From assembly GCA_004151065.3 (NCBI GenBank), contig NWUY0300000195.1:16744-43679 (forward strand): a stretch of DNA of 26,936 nucleotides, written 5' to 3'. The notes beneath the pieces were generated by a model that saw only the letters and a program-made list of their open reading frames with translations, was not told where the DNA came from and searched no databases. The position numbers and the translations under genes are program-made. Origin of the DNA: Larix sibirica. Lineage: Eukaryota; Streptophyta; Pinopsida; Pinales; Pinaceae. This document shows, piece after piece, positions 19,445-26,936 of this stretch; the first letter of the stretch is position 1; every line of letters begins with the position of its first letter.

Positions 19445-20646
19445 TTGTAGTTCTTAGGGCCTAGAGGAAGCTATGGTAGTTGTCCATATCATGCTATCCT
19501 TGAGAATTCTATTGTAAGAAGGAGTCATTGCATAGAGTAGCAAGTTATTTCTCTTCCTAAATGACTCTAATTGGTGGGGTGAGTTCATTTGTCTGTTGGG
19601 CATTCACCCTCTCTCTCTCTTGTTATGATTTAGAGCTCAACCAATTAACTTTATTCACATCCTCCCATTTGCATGACCATAGGTATTTATGAATGGCTTG
19701 GGTGGTTCACCCGTAGCTCAGTCACATATGTGTTGCCTGAAGAATGTAATATTAGGTGCACCATCTAGCCCCAACAGATCTGGGTACAAATTGCCTTCAT
19801 GTTAGAAAGAATGGAACACCTGTTAAAATTTTTGGTAAACCAACATTTCGGACTTCTGAAGAGATTCCATCCTCAGGGGGATCATAGGTACAAGTCTCCT
19901 TCATGTTGTTCTTATTATGTGAATGTGATACATACCATGTCAATGGTGTCTACCAATAGTTCGTAAAACAATTTTCTCTATTCAATGGTCAATGGAAACA
20001 ACTCTGAGATCTTCTCTATCCATTCATTTTGACTTTCATATTTGTAGATATAACCACATGATTGTTTATATTAATTAATGAAATTTCCTTTTCCAACAAA
20101 GTGCCATTTCGTTTCTCTCTTCATCCATACATGTGCCTAGTTAGAAATCAAATCCACCTATGTTACATCCCCATGCATTAGTTGAAGGGTTGAGTCATGG
20201 GAATCTTCAAACATGTATGAGTTGGCCATGGGAAGGTTATATTTACTTCCAACACCTTCCTCTATCCAACACATAGCAGATGGAAGCGTTGGGTGGTAAT
20301 TTGTTGAGGGACTCAAGCATCTTTGTTGGGTGAATTGAAGTATTGGTATTTGCTGCATTTTTTGGCATTGATTTCCATCCCCAAGGCAGTAAAATTTGTG
20401 CACAAACCATTATAAGTTTTGGGTTCAAATAAAATTCTCTTTGTTGGGTGAATTCATCTCTTTTGGTTTCCACATACAACCCCTTTCCCACTTATTGTGA
20501 TTTGGCATTAATAAATTCCACCTTTGAGAGAATTGGAATGTTCTAGCAGTTGGTAATTTATTCAACTCCCTTGTTGTCTATTAAGTGGTGAAAGAGTTTG
20601 TATGCATCGCTCCAACTATAGAAAATCACTCAATTAACAATGGATT
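19445..20646 (+). other. Leader/interior of LTR element, truncated by contig end
   Basis: This is sequence downstream of the PBS. No gag start or conserved protein motif is recognisable. Two overlapping minus frames (20158-20403 and 20243-20491) have no motif and are probably chance. A 17-base direct repeat, TCTTTGTTGGGTGAATT, occurs near 20319 and again near 20439. The interior is seen in full in the second copy. Confidence 0.45.
19609..19620. repeat. (CT)6 microsatellite
   Basis: Six CT units in the leader region 165 bases after the primer-binding site. The same run is at 23202-23213. Confidence 0.85.
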
Positions 20647-20647
20647 N
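20647..20647. other. Single N: contig join
   Basis: The left side matches up to 24239 and the right side matches from 17055. In the second copy the corresponding base is A at 24240. Confidence 0.9.
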
Positions 20648-22798
20648 ACCAAGGAGAAGTTTGAAGTAGATAGATTATTTGAAGACCAAAATTCATACGA
20701 AGTCATTGTAGGATGTATACAAAATTGCAAAAGAGAAATTTTAGGTATGTACCTTTGTTTTCTACTTCTCAATGGTTGTTTCCCCATTTGTTTCACATTT
20801 CCCTATAATATTTATTTTTTTGCCATTCATATTAGAAATTCAAACACATTTTAACAAAATGGAAAAGTTTAGGATCATAATAAGAAATAAAATGAAATAG
20901 AACTTACCTTTACTATTGCAAAACCTAGCTTTGTTGCTTCTTCCATTCTTTGTACTGGTTAAGGTTTTTCTCCCCTTTCCCCATGCTATTTGATTTTTTG
21001 AGGCATAGGGATTTTGTTGACCTCAAAGATCATTTCGATGTAAACAACATGGTTAGTTCTTTGAGGCCCAATCACTATCTTGGAATTTTTTTTTTATCTC
21101 AAATTATGTATTGAGTCATATGTGAACCAGGTCTAAGTGGGTGCATCGCTACAGTAAGGCTCACATGGAGAATTCAGTACTCCACTCAATGAAGGCACAA
21201 CAGTGCATGTTTACAGTATTGGAGAATCGAAAGATAGATCCCCCCCCAACACACCAAAAAGAGGCATTTATTATTAATCTCACTTTACTTTATGTTTTCC
21301 ACTTGCATACTTTATTTGAGAAGTAGTCAATCGAGTGGCAGTTAGACATATTTTTCACCCTACCTTATGAACAACTCTTCAATCGAAAGCATTGTTTTTT
21401 AATTTGTTTTATTAATCTTGTTTCTTTTTATTGTTGCAAACATATAACCGCTTGTAATGGACATTGTGTTTTGTTTGAAGGTTTATAAGGGAATGTGTTT
21501 TTTTTTTTATATTTGGAAGGTTATCTATGTGGGTGTTATCAAATTGTCATTACTTAAGTTGTTTATGTAGGATACTTATGCCATCTCCTCACATTTATTA
21601 TGTCATAATTTCTCTTACCCTACTGTGATCTCATCCAATTTTGTAGCCCTCTATATTGACAATAAAATATATAGAATTGATCAATCCATGTGTTCTTGTA
21701 GGTATCTAATTTACGATTGTTTAATGATTCATTGATAATTAGTAATGTGTCGGTGTTTGTTCAGTTAATTTGTTAACTATAGGAACAACAAATGGGTTTA
21801 AATGAGGTGTAGTGGTTAATGTTTTTCATGTAGAGAAAAAAAATGAAAAACTTGAAAAAATCAATCACAATCTAAGTGAAAAAAAATAAAAAATCTTTTG
21901 GATGAAGATGTTGAAAACATGAGAAGGTGCATCAAAAGGTGATCAACATGATAAATTTTCCTTTGATATTGTTTTATATTAAAATTTATAACAATATTAT
22001 CTATCATATTCCAAACATGCAAAATTGCAGTTTTTAAAGATTGCGATGGCCACACCAATGAGGATCCACAACACCCTCCTAAGAATAAATGAGTTATAGA
22101 GAAAATAGATGATGATGAATTGGTCCTCAATTAATTTGGAGTGGCACTGGAAGTTAATAAAAGTGGGGAACATTTCATAAAAACATGGAGGAATTAGTGG
22201 AATGGATGTATAGATGTACTTTTCCCATATAGTACATTCATCAAATCATTTTTTTATGCATCCAAGAACTAGATTATCGTATCTCCACAATATATATTTG
22301 GAGCAATGTTTATCGAGACATGTGAGAATTGCAATAACAAAAACATACAATAATAGAAAATAAACATTGAGAAGGTATTCTTGCTAAATATGTTTTATAC
22401 TTTTATATGTATATACTAGTCCAAAGCATTCCCAAATTAGGGAATATCCCTATTATATTTACCTTGAGGAATATTAATTGAATTCTATATTTTTAAAAAG
22501 TATGTTTCTAAGATGACTAAACATATTAAAGACAACATATGAGATGAGATGCAAAATGTGTTGGTAGGGATGTCCAAAAGAGTGTACAAGGAGGTTAGCA
22601 AAGAAATAAGAATAATTAAAGTGTAGGAAAAGACAACCTAACAATAACAAATAATAGATGTATGTAATCATTGTTTTTTTTTTGTATATGTGTGGTCATT
22701 GATTTTTTTTATATGAAATTATATTTTTTAATTGTTTTATTGTTGTATGAAATATGTTGAAAGGGAACTCATTCCAAACATAAGTCACAACAAATAAG

Positions 22799-23023
22799 TG
22801 TTGGAAACCTAATCATTAGGGCTATGGTATATTGAATAATATTATTACTACTATCCCTATTTATCATGAGAAATAATAGGAAGAGACATAAGTGAATAGG
22901 AAGACTCATAATGGAGTATAGGAGACCTCTCGGAAGATGAAACCAGAGGTCATATCTCAATGTATTTATAAGTGATTCATATCAATGAGATTATGCTTAA
23001 CTTTATTTAGGCTCAAACTAATA
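22799..23023 (+). repeat. 5' LTR (second view, joined to its interior)
   Basis: Same 225 bases as 19206-19430. This copy is physically continuous with the interior and 3' LTR, so it is the one to use in describing the element. Confidence 0.75.
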
Positions 23024-23024
23024 G

Positions 23025-23037
23025 TGGTATCAGAGCC
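23025..23037 (+). promoter_or_regulatory. Primer-binding site, initiator-Met tRNA type
   Basis: TGGTATCAGAGCC one base after the 5' LTR, identical to 19432-19444. Confidence 0.9.
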
Positions 23038-25640
23038 TTGTAGTTCTTAGGGCCTAGAGGAAGCTATGGTAGTTGTCCATATCATGCTATCCTTGAGAAT
23101 TCTATTGTAAGAAGGAGTCATTGCATAGAGTAGCAAGTTATTTCTCTTCCTAAATGACTCTAATTGGTGGGGTGAGTTCATTTGTCTGTTGGGCATTCAC
23201 CCTCTCTCTCTCTTGTTATGATTTAGAGCTCAACCAATTAACTTTATTCACATCCTCCCATTTGCATGACCATAGGTATTTATGAATGGCTTGGGTGGTT
23301 CACCCGTAGCTCAGTCACATATGTGTTGCCTGAAGAATGTAATATTAGGTGCACCATCTAGCCCCAACAGATCTGGGTACAAATTGCCTTCATGTTAGAA
23401 AGAATGGAACACCTGTTAAAATTTTTGGTAAACCAACATTTCGGACTTCTGAAGAGATTCCATCCTCAGGGGGATCATAGGTACAAGTCTCCTTCATGTT
23501 GTTCTTATTATGTGAATGTGATACATACCATGTCAATGGTGTCTACCAATAGTTCGTAAAACAATTTTCTCTATTCAATGGTCAATGGAAACAACTCTGA
23601 GATCTTCTCTATCCATTCATTTTGACTTTCATATTTGTAGATATAACCACATGATTGTTTATATTAATTAATGAAATTTCCTTTTCCAACAAAGTGCCAT
23701 TTCGTTTCTCTCTTCATCCATACATGTGCCTAGTTAGAAATCAAATCCACCTATGTTACATCCCCATGCATTAGTTGAAGGGTTGAGTCATGGGAATCTT
23801 CAAACATGTATGAGTTGGCCATGGGAAGGTTATATTTACTTCCAACACCTTCCTCTATCCAACACATAGCAGATGGAAGCGTTGGGTGGTAATTTGTTGA
23901 GGGACTCAAGCATCTTTGTTGGGTGAATTGAAGTATTGGTATTTGCTGCATTTTTTGGCATTGATTTCCATCCCCAAGGCAGTAAAATTTGTGCACAAAC
24001 CATTATAAGTTTTGGGTTCAAATAAAATTCTCTTTGTTGGGTGAATTCATCTCTTTTGGTTTCCACATACAACCCCTTTCCCACTTATTGTGATTTGGCA
24101 TTAATAAATTCCACCTTTGAGAGAATTGGAATGTTCTAGCAGTTGGTAATTTATTCAACTCCCTTGTTGTCTATTAAGTGGTGAAAGAGTTTGTATGCAT
24201 CGCTCCAACTATAGAAAATCACTCAATTAACAATGGATTACATAATTCACCCATTCTCTTAGAAATTGGTGGACTAGGTATGCTCAGTTTGTTGGCATGA
24301 AGTATTGGCTTGAGCACTTAGCCATCGTTTGATCTCTTGTCTTGGTGGGAGAACACACTCAATAATCCTTTATTATGTTAAGCATTCTAACTTTTGGTGA
24401 TTGTTGGTATTCTACGGGCATGTACAAAGCACGCTACGACCATATGCTCTAGCATACCCAACCTTGGCACTTTTGAAGAGGACATAAGTAATGACCTCAA
24501 TTATGGGTGAAGCATCGTAAAGCACTCAAATTTGAAGATCAATTCAACTCTAGAATCAACAATAATTGCAACTTGCATATAGTCATTGTGTAAGTTTACT
24601 TATATTTTTTTAAATTTATGTTGAATTGCATTACAATTTAATTTGGGTGTATTCTCAGTAGAAACCAACCCCCTCCATTTTTTGAGTTGGAATTTCAATT
24701 GTAGAGTCTTATTCTTAAAGGATGGATTTGCAAGAAACCATATGAGGTATCAATAATTCTTACATGAATTAAAAAAATATTAGAGTTACTAAACACTCGA
24801 ATACTCAATGCTATTGACAATACAATCACAATCAACAAAGTAACTCTTAAACATGTTCTAATTTGTTTGCAAGATTCACAAGACAAAGTGGGACTTCTGT
24901 AGACTCAATAATAGCTCCAACATGATGAAAGACAATGAAGGAATCAACATTCTAAACTAGTTCTTGTTCATTACAACCCTCTTTTTTAATTTGATAATGA
25001 ATCCTATTGGCAATCAACATATGATCAGCTTAGTGAAGCCACTTCATAAGAAGCTTCAAATGAAGATGAAGTTTATCATGAATAAGTTCAACTTAATATT
25101 TCCTATCGCATCATCAAACCTTGGGAATAAATCGTCAACAACAAACAAAACTCAAGTATCGGACATAAAAAGGAAGTTACCTTTTATATTCCTGTTAATC
25201 CAAACCAATCTAGTTTCAAGGTTCTAGAATCCTCCAAGAAGATTCATCTTCACATGTTCCAATCCAACATCAAAATGCTAAATTCCAATATTGTCATCGA
25301 ATTGGCCACATGGAGGATCAATGTTTTCATATCCATCCTTGTCAGCATTGTGGGGAGCATAATCATTCTTCATATGGATGTTCAACAATGAAGAAACTTG
25401 CAAAATTAAAGATTCACTATGGGTGGATCAATTCTTGGCAATGCTCATCATCAACCAAGAAGATGTATCAATCATGTTGAATAATTCAGTCTAGAGTATC
25501 AACACATTTTGCAGTAGAAAGTATTCCTACTTCTCATGTTGTACCTAAAGGGGGGATATCATTAATTAATAGTCACGCTTCAAGTTTTGAAGTCCTATCA
25601 ATTATACTAGTTGCACAATAAGCATACTTTTGGATCATGG
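23038..25640 (+). other. LTR element interior with little coding signal
   Basis: All plus frames are short. The longest Met-initiated one, 24964-25227 (87 codons), contains GNQHMISLVKPLHKK and, later, TNKTQVSDIKRKL. The spacing weakly recalls the copia RNase H end ('DNQSAISLAKNP-H', 'KTEDQVADIFTK-L'), but the catalytic and flanking residues do not match well and I would not call it on this evidence. A second purine run, AAAGGGGGGA, lies at 25547-25556. No zinc knuckle or integrase motif is visible. Confidence 0.4.
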
Positions 25641-25649
25641 GAACAAGAG

Positions 25650-25719
25650 AGGCCGAGCCATAGCTAGTAGCTAGAGCCACAAGTAGAGCCAAAGTGAGAG
25701 TCAGAGTTGTAGCTAGGAC
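25650..25719 (+). repeat. Degenerate 11-13 base repeat upstream of the polypurine tract
   Basis: Imperfect units built on TAGAGCCA follow one another: CTAGAGCCACAAG (25671-25683), TAGAGCCAAAG (25684-25694), TGAGAGTCAGAG (25695-25706), preceded by GCCGAGCCATAGCTAG. It may be decayed coding for a charged repeat or a simple-sequence expansion next to the PPT. Confidence 0.5.
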
Positions 25720-25720
25720 T

Positions 25721-25730
25721 AAGGAGGGGA
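25721..25730 (+). promoter_or_regulatory. Polypurine tract (plus-strand primer)
   Basis: AAGGAGGGGA ends exactly where the 3' LTR begins, the position required of the RNase H-resistant primer for plus-strand synthesis. Its placement independently supports the LTR boundary at 25731. Confidence 0.8.
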
Positions 25731-25944
25731 TTTTGGAAGCCTAATACTTAGGGTTATTGTATATTGAATTATATTTTTATTATTATTCACATTTGTAATA
25801 AGAAATAATATAAAGAGTCATTGGTGAATAGGAAGAGTCATAGTGGAGTCCAAGAGACCTCTTAGAAGATGAAACCAAATGTCGCAACTCAATGTATTTA
25901 TATATAATTCATATCAATGAAATGTATTCAAGCTTATCCTAACA
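25731..25944 (+). repeat. 3' LTR, diverged
   Basis: Aligns along its length with 22799-23023: TTTTGGAAGCCTAAT at the start (TG mutated to TT), a shared central block (GTGAATAGGAAGA, then AGATGAAACCA), shared TCAATGTATTTATA and ATTCATATCAATGA, and an end at CTAACA. It is 11 bases shorter than the 5' LTR. The 5' terminal dinucleotide TG is lost, which would impair integration. Confidence 0.75.
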
Positions 25945-26936
25945 GGAAGAAATGGGTTGATCTCGGAATTTGCAAGGAATACTTGCATTTTACTTACTAG
26001 TATCTTTGTCATATTTGTTTTGATTTTGATTTTATAGTATTTACAATTGTCTATGAATGTTTTCTATAAGGTGCTCATGTACCAAAAAGACTCATCATAA
26101 CATTTGATTGACACTGGACTGAATACAAGTTATGAGTTTATGATGGGGTACCAAGGGGTGCTAGAGATGTTTGTAAGTAGCTATGTTACTTTGCATGCCT
26201 TATTTTAGAAATACTAGAACAATAGGAAATTTCTAATTATATCTAATATTTGTTATGATGTATAAAAATTACATGCAACAAACTACAAAGTGGAGCTTTG
26301 ATGGCAACTGACAAGAGGTAGGGATTCAAAAAACTGTGTATTGTTCAAGAAGTAATGACTGCTATGTTGGGTTTACCAATTTATGCAAAATTAAGTATAT
26401 CTAAGTTGGCAATGATATATTATTAAAAAACATAAAAAAAACTTGACAACCATGTATAAATATATGATAGGCCAAAGTTGGTCTCCATGGATGTTAATAA
26501 CCACAATCATGATGTAATGTCCCCATCCATATTTTTGACCATAGGAGGGGGTATTTATGAATTTCATGCTTATATTTTTCACCCCATTGGCCATAATATG
26601 AATTCATAGATAATAGATGTATGTGCAAATGCATGAATGTAAACATATCATAAATAAAACTCTACACACACACACATCATGCACTAACAAGCATAGTTAT
26701 CACATGAAGAAAATTAAAATCATTCCACGTTTGTAGAAAAAGAGAATAGTTATAGTTTAACAAATAACATCCAAGCAACTAGTTCTCTTTACACAACCAT
26801 CTTGGACCATATTATTATTTTCCAACATAATATTTACATAGCATTTATGAAATCATGATAAGCCAACTACATGGTCCAAATAAAAATATTTACATCATAC
26901 ATGCCTAGCCATTCACTAGTCGAGCCTTGGCCTTGA
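25945..26936. other. No recognisable gene; one AC microsatellite
   Basis: AT-rich flank of the LTR element. Apart from (AC)6 at 26664-26675 I see no repeat, gene or RNA. The 67-codon minus frame at 26391-26594 has no recognisable motif. Confidence 0.5.
26664..26675. repeat. (AC)6 microsatellite
   Basis: Six AC units, isolated, with no link to a recognisable element end. Confidence 0.85.

Larger units (their letters stand above)
17055..20646 (+). repeat. Direct duplication C, first copy (3592 bp)
   Basis: Recurs at 20648-24239 at a constant offset of 3593. By eye I find only about two substitutions (near 18605 and 18890). It ends at the base before the N at 20647, and the second copy continues past the equivalent position. 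It contains the 5' LTR and primer-binding site of an LTR element. Confidence 0.95.
20648..24239 (+). repeat. Direct duplication C, second copy (3592 bp)
   Basis: Near-identical to 17055-20646 and continuous with 24240 onward. This copy therefore carries the complete LTR element, while the first copy carries the true left flank from before 17055. Confidence 0.95.
22799..25944 (+). mobile_element. Short-LTR retrotransposon, non-autonomous or decayed (about 3.15 kb)
   Basis: Order on the plus strand: 225-base LTR (22799-23023), initiator-Met-type PBS (23025-23037), about 2.7 kb of interior, purine-rich degenerate repeat and polypurine tract (25721-25730), then a 214-base LTR (25731-25944). The LTRs together show TGTT...AACA termini. 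They are clearly diverged (about four in five positions match by eye), so the insertion is old, or the two LTRs belong to different insertions. I see no convincing gag, protease, integrase or RT, so it was probably non-autonomous and mobilised in trans by a copia-like partner (inference from PBS and LTR style). The five bases on each side (ATAAG and GGAAG) do not form a target-site duplication. Confidence 0.65.

Noticed and set aside
19700-19780. tRNA-like A box (CCCGTAGCTCAGT)
   Set aside because: No matching B box (GGTTCGAATCC type) follows at the right distance and no cloverleaf can be drawn.
19206-23023. LTR element bounded by the two identical LTRs 19206-19430 and 22799-23023
   Set aside because: The interval contains the N at 20647, and the identical LTRs are the same locus seen twice. 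The true partner of the 5' LTR is the diverged one at 25731-25944.
25547-25556. AAAGGGGGGA as the main polypurine tract
   Set aside because: It is 175 bases upstream of the 3' LTR; the tract at 25721-25730 abuts the LTR and fits better.
22794-25949. Target-site duplication of the LTR element
   Set aside because: Five-base flanks ATAAG and GGAAG do not match; either mutation or wrong pairing of LTRs.

Overview
The window looks like plant nuclear intergenic DNA, most likely from a large, repeat-rich seed-plant genome (conifer-like; this is inference). It is AT-rich and has no intact host gene that I recognise. It contains a decayed plant LINE, remnants of another decayed coding unit, and a short-LTR element whose primer-binding site matches the initiator-Met tRNA type common in plant retrotransposons. 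I see no bacterial-style operons, rRNA, tRNA genes or CRISPR.

The dominant feature is assembly structure. Four single N bases occur (6268, 11600, 15548, 20647). Three sit exactly at the junction of a direct duplication: 1568-6267 = 6269-10968 (offset 4701), 10916-11599 = 11601-12297 (offset 685, then 698 after a 13-base indel), and 17055-20646 = 20648-24239 (offset 3593). Each time the sequence left of the N continues in the far copy as if the N were absent. This is what overlapping contig ends or haplotigs look like when placed end to end without merging. Removing the redundancy leaves about 17.9 kb of real sequence, so every element in those blocks should be counted once.

Layout: (a) 1-2657, plus-strand remnants of an unrecognised decayed coding unit: a long frame at 742-1680, then coiled-coil, charged and Ser/Pro/Asn-rich pieces to 2528. 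(b) 2658-6137, a minus-strand, 5'-truncated LINE with RT palm (FVDD), RT C-terminal region, zinc-binding zf-RVT-like region and RNase H, all broken by stops and frameshifts. It is followed by a separate well-preserved small frame (hydrophobic segment plus coiled coil) and ends in a (TG)/(TA) microsatellite. (c) 6138-6267, the plus-strand coiled-coil remnant resumes beyond the LINE, so the LINE appears nested in it. (d) 6269-10968, the second copy of all this. (e) 10839-12530 continues the coiled-coil remnant and 12531-13450 is further degraded. (f) 13451-17054 has no recognisable gene. (g) 17055-24239 is a duplicated 3.6 kb block holding uncertain gene-like scraps and the 5' LTR plus PBS of an LTR element. 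(h) 24240-25944 is the rest of that element: an interior with almost no coding signal, a degenerate purine-rich repeat, a polypurine tract and the 3' LTR. (i) 25945-26936 is featureless except for an AC microsatellite.

No working gene system is evident. The most biologically interesting item is the preserved small open frame downstream of the LINE RNase H domain; the most practically important is the set of three false duplications.
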